A program made the translations under genes and the position numbers. This document shows, piece after piece, positions 44,458 through 53,752 of a stretch of DNA of 64,000 nucleotides (positions are counted from its first letter, which is position 1; each line of letters starts with the position of its first letter). The stretch covers positions 4,234,001 to 4,298,000 of the forward strand of contig NZ_CP089924.1 in assembly GCF_021284765.1 (NCBI RefSeq), read 5' to 3'. The stretch is from Lysobacter sp. 5GHs7-4. GTDB taxonomy: Bacteria; Pseudomonadota; Gammaproteobacteria; Xanthomonadales; Xanthomonadaceae. The notes beneath the pieces are model-generated. The model was not told the DNA's origin, ran no database searches, and worked only from the letters and a program-made list of their open reading frames with translations.

Positions 44458-45561
44458 TCACTCGCGCAGCGGCGTGTCGTCGGCGACCACGCGGTCGCGG
44501 CCCAGGTTCTTGGCCCGGTACAGGGCCTGGTCGGCGCGATCGAACACGCGCTCGGGCGTGTCCCGGCCCGGTTCGCCCGCGGCCACGCCCACCGACACCG
44601 ACAAGGCGAACGGCAGAGAGGAACGCGCGACCCGGCCGCGGATGCGTTCGGCGATTTCGTAGGACTGCGCCAGGCGCGCGTCCGGCAGCACGATCAGGAA
44701 CTCCTCGCCGCCGTAGCGCACGGCGATGTCGCCCTGCCGCACCGAGGACGCGACCGCGTCGGCCACCGCGCGCAATGCGCGATCGCCGAGCAAGTGACCG
44801 AAACGATCGTTGACCTGCTTGAAGTGATCCACGTCCAGCAGCAGCAAGGCATAGGGCGCGCTTTCCAGGCGCCGCATGGCCTGCGGGCTTTCGCGCAGCT
44901 GCGCCAGCGCGGCGCGGTTGAGCAGGCCGGTCAAAGCGTCGTGGCTGGCGCTGTACTGCAGTTCGTCGTGGCGACGCTGCAGATCGGCCTGCGCATCCTC
45001 GAGACGCCGCGCGAACGCCTCGCGCTCGTTGAGCAGGCGCCGCTGTTCCATCGCGTACCGGCGCAGCTCCAGCAGGTGCTGGGTCTGCCGCGCCAGCACT
45101 TCCAAACCATCGCGCTGGGCCGGACGCAACTCGCGCGGCTGGCTGTCGAGCACGCACAGCGTACCCAGCGCATGCCCGTCCGGACTTTGCAGCGGCACGC
45201 CGGCGTAGAAGCGCAGCGGACGCCCCTCGATGCTGACCACGCGCGTGCTGAAGCGCGGATCGTCGGCGACGTCGCGCACGATCAGGGTCTGTTCCGGCGT
45301 GCGGATGGCGTGATCGCAGATCGCCAGCGCGCGCGGCGTCTGCGCCTGGTCCAGGCCGATGCGCGCCTTGAACCATTGGCGGTCGCGATCGATCAACGAA
45401 ATCGCCGCCGCCGGCGCGTCGCACAGCGTCGCCGCCAGCCGCACGAGGTCGTCGTAGGCTTGTTCGGAAACGGTATCTACCACCGCGTAGGCGTCGAGCG
45501 CGTCCTGGCGCTGGGCCTCGTCGGTGGGCGCCGGAATGGCGCGCAGGCGGGCGAGAGACAT
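44458..45561 (-). CDS. Diguanylate cyclase with N-terminal GAF domain
   Basis: Makes cyclic di-GMP. A 367-aa cytoplasmic protein: GAF domain (about 30-175; IDRDRQWFKARIGLDQAQTPR), a short coiled coil (about 185-225), and a GGDEF domain with DALTGLLNR, the active-site GGEEF at 284-288 and an intact product-inhibition site RQGD five residues before it. So it is predicted active and feedback-inhibited. The signal bound by GAF is unknown. Confidence 0.93.
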   Translation of the reverse strand: MSLARLRAIPAPTDEAQRQDALDAYAVVDTVSEQAYDDLVRLAATLCDAPAAAISLIDRDRQWFKARIGLDQAQTPRALAICDHAIRTPEQTLIVRDVADDPRFSTRVVSIEGRPLRFYAGVPLQSPDGHALGTLCVLDSQPRELRPAQRDGLEVLARQTQHLLELRRYAMEQRRLLNEREAFARRLEDAQADLQRRHDELQYSASHDALTGLLNRAALAQLRESPQAMRRLESAPYALLLLDVDHFKQVNDRFGHLLGDRALRAVADAVASSVRQGDIAVRYGGEEFLIVLPDARLAQSYEIAERIRGRVARSSLPFALSVSVGVAAGEPGRDTPERVFDRADQALYRAKNLGRDRVVADDTPLRE

Positions 45562-45698
45562 GTGGGGGTACCGGAGTGACCCTTGCAGGCTACCGCCAGC
45601 CGCAGCCCCGTCTTGTGACCGACCTCACAGCTGCCGGGGCGGTAGCGGACCGGTTAAGCCTGGGCGCGCTCAGCCCGATGAACTGACGCCAAATCCGG

Positions 45699-46631
45699 TC
45701 AAGTCGGCCGTCCCCGGTCCAGCCAAACCTCCAAACCCTGGGCGTTGAGCTCGATGTCCACGGCCAGCAGGTCCAGCGTCTGTGCGGTGTCCAGCGCGCT
45801 GCCGTGCGCGGCGGCGCGCGCCGCGTACAGCTCGCCCAGGGACGCGACCAGTCGCGCGTGGCGGTCGGCATGACCGTCGGCCGCGCGCGCCAGCGCCACC
45901 ATCGCGTCGATCTGCGCGATCAGGTCGTCGGCCAGCCGCGCGACGTCGCCGACCGGCCCGTAATGGGTCAGCCGCATCGTCTCGGGGTCGCGTGCGAGCA
46001 GCCTGCGGATCGAGTCCTGCAGCGCCTCGGGTTCGAACTGCACCGGCGTGCTGGTCGGCAGCGCGAACGCACCGCGCGCGCTATCGAATTCGCGGTACGA
46101 CAGACCGAAGGTGTCGCCGGTGAACCAGCTGCGGCTGCGCGGATCCCACAGGCACAGGTGATGGCGCGCATGTCCGGGCGTGTCCATGCATTCCAGAATG
46201 CGACCGGCCAGATCGATGCGGTGGCCGTCGCCCGCGCTCACCACGCGCTGCGCATCGACCGGCAGGATCTCGCCGTAGCTGCGCTCGATTTCTTCGGCGC
46301 CGTAGACCGCGGTCGCGCCGGCGACCAGGCGCGAAGGATCGATCATGTGCGGCGCCCCGCGCGGATGCACCGCCAGGCGCGCGCTCGGCAGGCGCCGCAT
46401 CAGGGCGCCGGCGCCCCCGGCGTGATCGAGGTGCACATGCGTGAGGATCAACCAGTCCACGTGCTCAGGCGCCAGGCCCTGCGCGTGCAGCGCCGCCAAC
46501 AGCGCCGGCACGGAATGCTGGGTGCCGCAGTCGACGAACGCGGCGCGCCCTTGCTCGACGATGAGATAAGCGGCATCGAACGCCGGCCGGTGGAAGCCGG
46601 TATCGATGGTGGTGATGCCGTGATCGGTCAT
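45699..46631 (-). CDS. Metallo-beta-lactamase-fold hydrolase
   Basis: A 310-aa MBL-fold protein with the dinuclear metal motif THVHLDHAGG near residue 65, later HARHHLCLW (His) and FTGDTFGLSYREF (Asp), and THYGP (His) near 218. Glyoxalase-II-like layout; substrate unknown. C-terminal half is helical. Divergent from the family C repeat region. Confidence 0.88.
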   Translation of the reverse strand: MTDHGITTIDTGFHRPAFDAAYLIVEQGRAAFVDCGTQHSVPALLAALHAQGLAPEHVDWLILTHVHLDHAGGAGALMRRLPSARLAVHPRGAPHMIDPSRLVAGATAVYGAEEIERSYGEILPVDAQRVVSAGDGHRIDLAGRILECMDTPGHARHHLCLWDPRSRSWFTGDTFGLSYREFDSARGAFALPTSTPVQFEPEALQDSIRRLLARDPETMRLTHYGPVGDVARLADDLIAQIDAMVALARAADGHADRHARLVASLGELYAARAAAHGSALDTAQTLDLLAVDIELNAQGLEVWLDRGRPT

Positions 46632-46744
46632 GGGCGTGGCTTGCGCTGCGTTCTCGGCAGTCTACGTCACCGCCTCGGGGTAGGACCGTGGCTAGGACGC
46701 GAGGATCAAGAGCATTCGCGCTTTGCGCTCATCCCTCACCGCAA

Positions 46745-46861
46745 CCCCTCTCCCGCTTGCGGGGTGAGGGGCAGCGCTTGCGAGCCATTGGCTCGCGCTG
46801 CGCCGAACGCCCGACCGCTGTGCGGTCGGGCCGAGGTGTGGCTTGGGGTGAGGGCACGCGA
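46745..46861. repeat. 117-bp interspersed repeat, family C, copy 2
   Basis: Close copy of 27575-27691 in the same orientation, with CTCTCCCGCTTGCGGGGTGAG, CGAACGCCCGACCGCTGTGC and GGGGTGAGGGCACGCG in the same order. It occupies the 302-bp gap between the MBL gene and trpS, which otherwise shows nothing. Confidence 0.75.
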
Positions 46862-46933
46862 AGCGGAAAGTCGCGGCGCAAACCGCGCCGACTCGCCGAT
46901 ACAGCAGTCAGTGCTATGCAAAGCGAAGCCGTC

Positions 46934-48259
46934 TCAGCCTTCCTCGACCGCGAACTGCGCCAGCGCCTCCACCACCTCGGCCAGCTCCACGCCCTCGTGC
47001 AGGTGCCCGATCAACTCCTCACCCGCGTGCACCGCCGCCAGCTCGGCGCGGTGCAATGCCGCGCCGCCTTCGAGCTTGAGGCGGCCGATCAGCTGCCCGG
47101 CGGTGCGCGCCGACTCGTGGCCCACGCTCTGCAACAGCACGCGGTCGCCGTCGACCAGCTTGAAGTAGAACTTGCCGTCGCCTTCGCGGTACTGCTTGAA
47201 GCTGGGCGCGGCGGCCTTGACCGTCTTCTTGCGCTCGCCCGCGCTCGCCTGCGACAGATCGCGCAGGCCCACCGCCGCACGCAGCGATTGCATGAAGGGC
47301 ACGCCGTGGGTCGCGCGCACGCGCTGCGCGCCGTCGCGCAGGATCGCTTCGATCTCGGCCGGCTTGGCCATCAGCGCCTCGTACTTCTCGCGCAGCGGCG
47401 TCACCTCGGCGTCGATGCGCTCGAACAGCGCCTGCTTGGCCTCGCCCCAGGCGATACCGTCGGCGAACGCCGCGCGCATCTGCTCGGTCTCCGCGCCGCT
47501 GGCGAAGGCCTGATAGAGCTGGAACACGTTGGACGCGTCGGCGTCCTTGGGCTCGCCGGGCGCGCGCGAGTCGGTGACGATGGAATAGATCAGCTTCTTC
47601 AGCGTCTCGCGCGGCGCGAACAAGGGAATGGTGTTGTCGTAGCTCTTGCTCATCTTGCGGCCGTCCAGGCCCGGCAGCGTCGCCACGTTTTCCTCGATCG
47701 CGGCCTCCGGCAGGGCGAAATGCTCGCCGTACAGATGATTGAAGCGCTGGGCGAAATCGCGCGCCATTTCGATGTGCTGCACCTGGTCGCGGCCCACCGG
47801 CACCTTGTTGGCGTTGAACACCAGGATGTCGGCGGCCATCAGCACCGGGTACATGAACAATCCGGCCGTGATCGCCGCATCGTCGTCCTCGCCGTCGGCG
47901 CGGTTGCGGTCGACCGCCGCCTTGTAGGCGTGGGCGCGATTGAGGATGCCCTTGCTGGCCACGCAGGTCAGGAACCAGGCCAGCTCCGGAATCTCGACGA
48001 TCTCGCTCTGGCGGTAGAACCAGACCTTGTCCGGCTCCAGCCCGCAGGCCAGCCAGGCCGCGGCGATCTCCAGCGTCGAGCGCTGCACGCGCTCGGGCTC
48101 CTGCACCTTGATCAGCGCGTGCAGATCGGCGAGGAAATAGAAGCTCTCCACGCCCGGCGTGCGGCTGGCGGCCACCGCCGGCCGGATCGCGCCGACGTAG
48201 TTGCCCAGATGGGGAGTGCCGGAGGTGGTGATGCCGGTCAGGACGCGGGTCGAGGTCAT
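46934..48259 (-). CDS. trpS: Tryptophanyl-tRNA synthetase with C-terminal extension
   Basis: Charges tRNA-Trp. Class Ic motifs: GTPHLGNYVGAI (HIGH-type) near residue 14 and GRKMSKSYDNT near 200. At 441 aa it is about 100 residues longer than E. coli TrpS (334). The extra C terminus contains SFKQYREGDGKFYFKLVDGD then RVLLQSVGHESARTAGQLIG, a pattern like the DUF1508/YegP fold, and a hydrophobic helical tail. The extension may aid tRNA or partner binding; this is inference. Confidence 0.94.
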   Translation of the reverse strand: MTSTRVLTGITTSGTPHLGNYVGAIRPAVAASRTPGVESFYFLADLHALIKVQEPERVQRSTLEIAAAWLACGLEPDKVWFYRQSEIVEIPELAWFLTCVASKGILNRAHAYKAAVDRNRADGEDDDAAITAGLFMYPVLMAADILVFNANKVPVGRDQVQHIEMARDFAQRFNHLYGEHFALPEAAIEENVATLPGLDGRKMSKSYDNTIPLFAPRETLKKLIYSIVTDSRAPGEPKDADASNVFQLYQAFASGAETEQMRAAFADGIAWGEAKQALFERIDAEVTPLREKYEALMAKPAEIEAILRDGAQRVRATHGVPFMQSLRAAVGLRDLSQASAGERKKTVKAAAPSFKQYREGDGKFYFKLVDGDRVLLQSVGHESARTAGQLIGRLKLEGGAALHRAELAAVHAGEELIGHLHEGVELAEVVEALAQFAVEEG

Positions 48260-48425
48260 TGCGGGTCAGGCTGGAGCATGGCCGGCCAGTTTACCCGTTG
48301 ACCCCGGAGCCCGTGGCGGGCCGCCGAAGCTGAGCGCCCGCCAACAAGGCCGCGGCCGGCGCCGGCGCTTAACCCCGCCGCCGCCGCCGGTGCGTTCGCA
48401 GCAGTGCCCACCCCGGAGAACCGCC

Positions 48426-49238
48426 ATGTTCCGCTCCCTCGTACTGCTGGCCGGCGCCCTGATCGCCTCCACCGCCTGCGCGCCGCTGTCGGCGCGTCCC
48501 CTGGTCGATGTCGCGGTGATCGATCGCGACGCCGGCGACTGGCTGCCCAGCTACCCGCACCGCGGCCAGCAATGGATCGCCGGCACGCCCGGCCATCGCT
48601 ACGCCGTGCGCCTGACCAACACCAGCGCCCAGCGCGTGCTGGTGGTGCTGTCGGTGGACGGCGTCAACGCCGTGACCGGCCAGAACGCGCATCCCTCGCA
48701 GGCCGGCTACGTGCTCGAGCCCTGGCAGAGCACCGAGATCAACGGCTGGCGCAAGTCGATGGAGGACGTGGCCCAGTTCGTGTTCACCGACCTGCCCGAC
48801 AGCTACGCCGCGCGCACCGGCCGCCCCGACAACGTCGGCGTGATCGGCGTGGCGGTGTTCGAGGAATCGCGACCGGTCTACCGCTACGACTATCCGGCGC
48901 CGATCGCGCGCGGCGAACGCGAGGCCGACGGCCGCTACCGCGGCGGCAACGATGCCGCCAAGGCCGCTGCGCCGGCGGCCGCCGAATCGCGGGCCGCCGA
49001 CATGGCCGCGCAATCGATCGGCACCGGCCACGGCCAACGCGAGTGGTCGCCGGTCTCGCAGACCGGTTTCAACCGCGCCTCGCGCGCGCCGACGCAGGTC
49101 ACCCAGCTGCGCTACGACGACTACCAGACCCTGGTCGCGCGCGGCGTGCTGCCGCGCTACCCGCGCTATCCCGACTACCGCAACAACGAACCGCGGGCGT
49201 TCCCCAACGGCTTCGTCGCCGATCCGCCGCGCTGGTGA
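48426..49238 (+). CDS. Exported protein of unknown function (lipoprotein-like)
   Basis: A 270-aa protein with an N-terminal hydrophobic stretch MFRSLVLLAGALIAS and Cys18 in STAC, an incomplete lipobox. The middle (YAVRLTNTSAQRVLVVLSVDGVNAV; WQSTEINGWRKSM) has a beta-sandwich look and the C terminus is Pro/Arg/Tyr-rich. Family not recognised with certainty. A hairpin follows the gene. Confidence 0.74.
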   Translation: MFRSLVLLAGALIASTACAPLSARPLVDVAVIDRDAGDWLPSYPHRGQQWIAGTPGHRYAVRLTNTSAQRVLVVLSVDGVNAVTGQNAHPSQAGYVLEPWQSTEINGWRKSMEDVAQFVFTDLPDSYAARTGRPDNVGVIGVAVFEESRPVYRYDYPAPIARGEREADGRYRGGNDAAKAAAPAAAESRAADMAAQSIGTGHGQREWSPVSQTGFNRASRAPTQVTQLRYDDYQTLVARGVLPRYPRYPDYRNNEPRAFPNGFVADPPRW

Positions 49239-49262
49239 TCGCGGGCGCTGCAGGCAAAGCGA

Positions 49263-49288
49263 AGGGCCGGGTTCGCACCCGGCCCTTG
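49263..49288 (+). terminator. Hairpin after the exported-protein gene
   Basis: An 11-bp perfect stem, AAGGGCCGGGT / ACCCGGCCCTT, with loop TCGC, 24 bp after the stop. No T run follows, so it may need Rho or act as a 3' stabiliser. Confidence 0.55.
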
Positions 49289-49361
49289 GCATGATCGTCC
49301 TGCGCTCGACTCCTTGCGGATCGTGCGCCGAGGGTGCCCCGGACGAAAGGGGATCAGACCG

Positions 49362-49562
49362 TCAGTTCAGGGTCTTCTCGAAATCGCGCACTTCCTTCTC
49401 GGCGCGCTCGCGTTCCCAGCCGTAGCGCTCTTGCAGCTTGCCGGCGAGGTACTTGGAGTCGCCCGACGCCACGTCGAACACGTCGTCGGTGAGATCGCCC
49501 CACTTGGCCTGGGCCTTGCCCTTAAGCTGGGTCCACTTGCCCGCGATGATGTCTTTGTTCAT
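49362..49562 (-). CDS. CsbD-family stress protein
   Basis: A 66-aa helical protein: [20 protein letters not shown], then [20 protein letters not shown] and [20 protein letters not shown], the CsbD/YjbJ signature. Members are abundant in general stress but have no known biochemical function. Start at 49562; convergent with the exported-protein gene. Confidence 0.9.
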   Translation of the reverse strand: MNKDIIAGKWTQLKGKAQAKWGDLTDDVFDVASGDSKYLAGKLQERYGWERERAEKEVRDFEKTLN

Positions 49563-49782
49563 CAGTCTGTCCTCGATTTCGTTGGGGGAGCGCGGCACGC
49601 TGAGGTCTGTACCGCCCGTGCAGCTTCGCAAACGCGGCATTCGCGCGAGGTCGCGATAGCGTTATCTGCGAATTGATGTGCGTGAACGCGATGAACGCTT
49701 CAGCGCACGGCGTCCGCGTTTCGCTGAATGCACGACGCGGCGGACGCATGCGGATTCATTCGACACGAATGGCAGGCAAAAG

Positions 49783-49810
49783 AAAAAGGCCGGATCGCTC
49801 CGGCCTTTTT
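49783..49810. terminator. Bidirectional rho-independent terminator
   Basis: A perfect 12-bp stem, AAAAAGGCCGGA / TCCGGCCTTTTT, with TCGC loop, 23 bp downstream of the entericidin gene stop. It ends that gene and could also isolate the CsbD promoter. Confidence 0.92.
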
Positions 49811-49833
49811 CCCTGGCGAAAACCGCGGCGCGA

Positions 49834-49983
49834 TTACTTGCCGTCGCGCACTTCCTCGGCCTTCTCTTCGACCTTTTCGCCGGCCTTCTGCACGTCCTTG
49901 CCGGCGCCGGCAACGGTGTTGCAGGCGGTCAGGGTGCCCATCGAGAACAGGGCGAGCAGCAGCAGGGCAGTCAGACGCTTCAT
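49834..49983 (-). CDS. Entericidin-like small lipoprotein
   Basis: A 49-aa lipoprotein: signal MKRLTALLLLALFSMGTLTA with lipobox LTAC, mature NTVAGAGKDVQKAGEKVEE. This is the EcnA/EcnB family, outer-membrane lipoproteins linked to stress-triggered lysis. It has no partner antidote gene nearby, so it is not a classical EcnAB pair. Confidence 0.9.
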   Translation of the reverse strand: MKRLTALLLLALFSMGTLTACNTVAGAGKDVQKAGEKVEEKAEEVRDGK

Positions 49984-50141
49984 TGAATTCTCCTTGGTCG
50001 GTAGAACCGGTCGCTGATGACGTTCGGACGCGTCGTCCGGCGGCGCGACCTTGGAGAAATGAGACTTGAGCGGATGTGAAGCCGGTGTGGAATCGCTGCC
50101 TTTCGCCCCGCCGCGGTTCATCTGCGGCATGAACGCCACGT

Positions 50142-51065
50142 TCAGTCGCGCATCAACGTGGACTTGCCGAACAGGCTCTCGACCAGGTCCACCGACAGCT
50201 TGGCGGTGCGGTTGCGCTTGTCGAGCACGGGATTGAGTTCGACGATATCCAGCGACGCCAGACGGCCGCTGTCGGCGATCATTTCCATCACCAGCTGCGC
50301 TTCGCGGTAGTTCGGACCGCCCGGCACGGTGGTGCCCACCCCCGGCGCGATGCTGGGGTCGAGGAAGTCGACGTCGAAGCTCACGTGCAGGTGGGTGTTG
50401 TCGTCCATGCCCTCCAGCGCTTCTTCCATCACCCGCTTCATGCCGATCTCGTCGATATAGCGCATGTCGTACACGTCCAGCCCGTGCTCCTTGATCAGCT
50501 GTTTCTCGCCCGGATCGACCGAGCGGATGCCGATCTGGCGGATGTCCTCGGCGCGCATCGCCGGCGCGTCGCCGCCCAGCGTGGTCAGCGCTTCCGGGCC
50601 GATGCCGCACAGGCAGGCGACCGGCATGCCGTGCACGTTGCCCGAGGGCGTGACCCGGCTGGTGTTGAAATCGGCGTGCGCGTCCAGCCACAGCACGCGC
50701 AGCTGCTTGCCGGTCTCGCGGCAATGGCGCGCGACGGCGGTGATCGAACCCAGGCCCAGGCAGTGGTCGCCGCCCAGCAGGATCGGCATGCGGCCCTCGC
50801 GCAGCTCCGCCGCCACCGCGTCCATCACCAGGCGGTTCCAGGCCACCACTTCGGGCAGGTGGCGGTAGCCGTCGACCGGCTTCTGCCAGGGATTGCGCGG
50901 ACCGTCGAGGTTGCCGCGATCGATCACGTCGACGCCGCGCTTTTCCAGCGCCTCGCCCAGACCGGCGATGCGCAGCGCTTCCGGCCCAAGGCGCGCGCCG
51001 CGATGACCCGCGCCTACGTCGGTGGGGGCGCCGATCAGCGAAACCGGGGGATAGCTACGACTCAT
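50142..51065 (-). CDS. rocF: Arginase
   Basis: Hydrolyses L-arginine to ornithine and urea; binuclear Mn enzyme, 307 aa. Metal-binding motifs LGGDHCLGLGS, LWLDAHADFNTS and SFDVDFLDPSIAPGVGT are intact, and VPGGPNYREAQ is the substrate loop. It could use arginine released from cyanophycin by cphB and iadA at the left end of the window, though the genes are 46 kb apart. Confidence 0.96.
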   Translation of the reverse strand: MSRSYPPVSLIGAPTDVGAGHRGARLGPEALRIAGLGEALEKRGVDVIDRGNLDGPRNPWQKPVDGYRHLPEVVAWNRLVMDAVAAELREGRMPILLGGDHCLGLGSITAVARHCRETGKQLRVLWLDAHADFNTSRVTPSGNVHGMPVACLCGIGPEALTTLGGDAPAMRAEDIRQIGIRSVDPGEKQLIKEHGLDVYDMRYIDEIGMKRVMEEALEGMDDNTHLHVSFDVDFLDPSIAPGVGTTVPGGPNYREAQLVMEMIADSGRLASLDIVELNPVLDKRNRTAKLSVDLVESLFGKSTLMRD

Positions 51066-51293
51066 AGGAGATCCTCTGGCCGCGCTGGCTGACGGTGAGC
51101 GCGCGGCATCGATAGGTGAACGCGGACGATGCCCGCGGCACCGCGCGATCGCCGCAACAGGGCCGCTGCGGCCGCCGACGATGCGGGCATTCTAATCCTT
51201 ACCGCGCGCGGCCGGTTTCGGCACCGCATCGCCGGCACCGGCCGGGGCTATAGTGCAACGCCGCACGCACCCGCCCCAGACCGGAACCGACAC

Positions 51294-52223
51294 GTGAGCC
51301 CAGCCCGTCCCGCCCCCGTTACTCTGCTTGCCGCCCTGCTCTGCACCGCCCTGCTGACCGCGTGCGGGCCGCGACTGTCGGGCGCCAACGAACAGGCCTT
51401 CGACGCCTCCAAGACCGAGATGGAAGCCACGCTCACGCCGGCGCAGAAGATCGATCTGGAGAAGGCGCTGCGTGTGGTCGTGCTCAAGGCGATGAGCGAC
51501 AAGATGGAACAGCCCGAGCGCTACCGGCAGCAATCGTTCAATGCGATCTCGCTGAAACTGGTCGATGGCCAGAGCTACGACGACATCGTCGAAATCGCCG
51601 AGGACTACCTGAAGGCAGCCAACCGCAAGGACCAAGCGCGCGTGCGCGACAAGATCGCCGAACTGGCGCGGGACCGCGCGCAGACCGCCGCGATCGACCG
51701 GCAACTCGCCGCCTTCCAACCCGTCGGCATCGACATCGTCATGGACGACTTCATGGGCGAGGACATTCCGTTCCTGGAGATCGCCTTCCGCAATACCGGC
51801 AAGGCCGGCATCGTCGGCGAACATCTCTACAGCGTGGACATCACCGCCAAGTCCACCGGCGAACTGCTGTCCTCCAACCAGATCGGCGGCACCTTCTCCG
51901 ACGATTACGTGATCGCACCCGGCCAGGACTACCGCACCAGCGATCCCATGCCCGGCGAAGCGCGCCGGCACAGCCAGCCGCTTTGGAAGCAGGCGCAGTT
52001 TCCGCTCAAGGACGCCGCCGCGCTGGACCTGGTGGTGAACGTGCGGATGCTGAAGTTCAGCACCCCGCAGGGCACCATCGAACGTCCCAAGCAGAGTCTG
52101 GCCGCGATCGACGCGCAGATCGCCGAGGCCCGCGACGAGCTCAAGGCGCTGAGCGAAGTGCGCGGCAGCCTGGACGAGTTGGAGTTGAGCGACGAGTCCA
52201 CCGCGCCCGAGCAGGCCTTGTAA
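51294..52223 (+). CDS. Predicted lipoprotein (DUF6694-like) of unknown function
   Basis: A 309-aa lipoprotein with GTG start at 51294; lipobox LLTACGPRL. The first part is helical (KTEMEATLTPAQKIDLEKAL; DKMEQPERYRQQSFNAISLK), the middle holds beta segments (DIPFLEIAFRNTGKAGIVGE), and the end is a helical acidic tail. The resemblance to DUF6694 is by memory and uncertain. Ends 61 bp before the tRNA. Confidence 0.72.
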   Translation: MSPARPAPVTLLAALLCTALLTACGPRLSGANEQAFDASKTEMEATLTPAQKIDLEKALRVVVLKAMSDKMEQPERYRQQSFNAISLKLVDGQSYDDIVEIAEDYLKAANRKDQARVRDKIAELARDRAQTAAIDRQLAAFQPVGIDIVMDDFMGEDIPFLEIAFRNTGKAGIVGEHLYSVDITAKSTGELLSSNQIGGTFSDDYVIAPGQDYRTSDPMPGEARRHSQPLWKQAQFPLKDAAALDLVVNVRMLKFSTPQGTIERPKQSLAAIDAQIAEARDELKALSEVRGSLDELELSDESTAPEQAL

Positions 52224-52284
52224 GCGCGGGATCGGGCTGCGGCCTGTGGCGCGGCGTCAACGACAGGCGGAATCGACGGGACGA

Positions 52285-52360
52285 TGGTGCCGGCAGTCAG
52301 AATCGAACTGACGACCTACCGCTTACAAGGCGGTTGCTCTACCAACTGAGCTATGCCGGC
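52285..52360 (-). tRNA. tRNA-Thr (anticodon TGT)
   Basis: Cloverleaf on the minus strand: acceptor GCCGGCA/TGCCGGC, D-arm with AGCTCAGTTGGTAGAGC, anticodon loop CTTGTAA (TGT), T-arm with GTTCGATTC, and encoded CCA after discriminator A; 76 nt. Confidence 0.97.
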
Positions 52361-52435
52361 GAAGACGGATATTCTAGCCCGCGCGCGGGCCTCGCGAGCG
52401 GCCGGACACGGCGACGACGTCGAGCGCGGCGCCGG

Positions 52436-53236
52436 TCAGCGCCATTTCGCGCAGTCCAGGCTGCGCCGCTGGACCGCGATCGCGGCCTGCGCGGCATCGG
52501 GGTCGAAGCCTTCGCCCGCGGCCACGTCCAGCCAGGTGGTGGCGCGAACGTCGCCCAGCGGCTCGGCCTGTGCGGCGAAGCCGGCGGCGTTCAGCGCTTG
52601 TGCGCGCTTGCGCGCGGCATCCTCGGTGCGATAGCGGCCCAACGCGATCGCGTTGGCCTCGGCGCCGTCGGCGACCACGAAATAGTCGTTGAAGCCGGCC
52701 GCGGCGATGCGCTGGGCCACCGCCTGCGCCTGCTCGCGCGAAGGCTGCTGCGGCAGCAGCACGCGCCAGCCGCGCGCGGGCGCGGTGCGCTGTTCGCGCA
52801 CGGCCAGGCGCTGCGCCAGCGGCTGCAGGTACTGGCGCGCGGACGCGGCCAGGCTGGCGTTCTCGAACGGGCCGAAGCTGTAGCAACGCTCGCCCTTGGT
52901 CGGCGCAGCGGCAGTGGTGTCGACGGCGGGCTCCGGTGCGGGTTTCTCAGCGACCGCAACAGTCGGTGCGGGCGTTGCCGGAACCGGTGCGGTCACGGCT
53001 GGCGTGGCTACAGCGGGCGCGGCGACGGTGGCATCGCGCAACGCGGCAGTCGGTGCGCCCGCTGCGGCGCGCACGCGCGCTGGCGGCGCATCGCGTTCTT
53101 CGAGCAACTGAAGACGCGCGATGCCCAACGGCTGCGATTCGGTCGCCGGCGACGGCGGCGGCGTGCGCCAGCCCCACCACGCGGTCACGCCGAGGTTGAG
53201 CATCAACAACAGGACTAGCGAAGCGCGGACCAGCAT
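52436..53236 (-). CDS. Membrane-anchored SPOR-domain protein
   Basis: A 266-aa protein: N-terminal helix (MLVRASLVLLLMLNLGVTAW), Pro/Ala-rich linker (about 30-110), and a C-terminal region with CYSFGPFENASLAASARQYL, PQQPSREQAQAVAQRIAAAG, DYFVVADGAEANAIALGRYR and a second repeat-like QALNAAGFAAQAEPLG. The last matches SPOR domains, which bind denuded septal peptidoglycan. A role at the cell wall or division site is inferred. Confidence 0.87.
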   Translation of the reverse strand: MLVRASLVLLLMLNLGVTAWWGWRTPPPSPATESQPLGIARLQLLEERDAPPARVRAAAGAPTAALRDATVAAPAVATPAVTAPVPATPAPTVAVAEKPAPEPAVDTTAAAPTKGERCYSFGPFENASLAASARQYLQPLAQRLAVREQRTAPARGWRVLLPQQPSREQAQAVAQRIAAAGFNDYFVVADGAEANAIALGRYRTEDAARKRAQALNAAGFAAQAEPLGDVRATTWLDVAAGEGFDPDAAQAAIAVQRRSLDCAKWR

Positions 53237-53421
53237 GGCGCGATTCTATGCCCTGCGCCGCGCGCGCTCCCAGCGCAGGCCGGACTTGGAGGCGCGCGTT
53301 GCGACGCGCGTCATATTCGTCGCGTGCGGCCCGCCGTCGCGGTGACGCCCGTCATGCGGACGAGTGCGCCGCAGTTGAGGATTCGGCACATCGGGTGCAG
53401 CACGCTGACGAGCGACGACTC

Positions 53422-53661
53422 TCAGTTCGCCGCGACGCTGGCCGTCGTATCCGCCGCCGCGGGGACCGCAGCGGCCGCGGCCTGCGCGAGCGCCGGCTTG
53501 ACCGCCGTGCGCGGCTGCGCCTCGCCGAGCAGGCGCAACGGCGCCACGCCGGGCGCGACGGCCGCGCGCGTGGCGGCCGGCGCGGGATCGCGCTGCCACC
53601 ACCATGCGGCGACGCCGAGGTTCAGCACCAACAGCAGGACGATCAGGGCGCGCAGCAGCAT
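53422..53661 (-). CDS. Short paralogue of the SPOR-protein anchor, no SPOR domain
   Basis: A 79-aa protein MLLRALIVLLLVLNLGVAAW then a Pro/Ala linker ending PAAADTTASVAAN. Its start matches the downstream SPOR protein (MLVRASLVLLLMLNLGVTAW) almost residue for residue, but it stops before any SPOR domain. Downstream frames show no SPOR remnant, so it is either a truncated tandem duplicate or a stand-alone small membrane protein. It lies 185 bp upstream of the SPOR gene and 91 bp downstream of coaX. Confidence 0.68.
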   Translation of the reverse strand: MLLRALIVLLLVLNLGVAAWWWQRDPAPAATRAAVAPGVAPLRLLGEAQPRTAVKPALAQAAAAAVPAAADTTASVAAN

Positions 53662-53752
53662 GGGCCGGGTTCCGGGCGGATTACGCACCGATTCTAGGCA
53701 GGAAGTGTGCTGCTCGACACGTTCCGGACCGCCAGACGGCGCGTCGCGGGGG

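Noticed and set aside
49834..49983. A toxin-antitoxin reading of the entericidin gene
   Set aside because: Only one small lipoprotein is present; no EcnA/EcnB partner within 1 kb.
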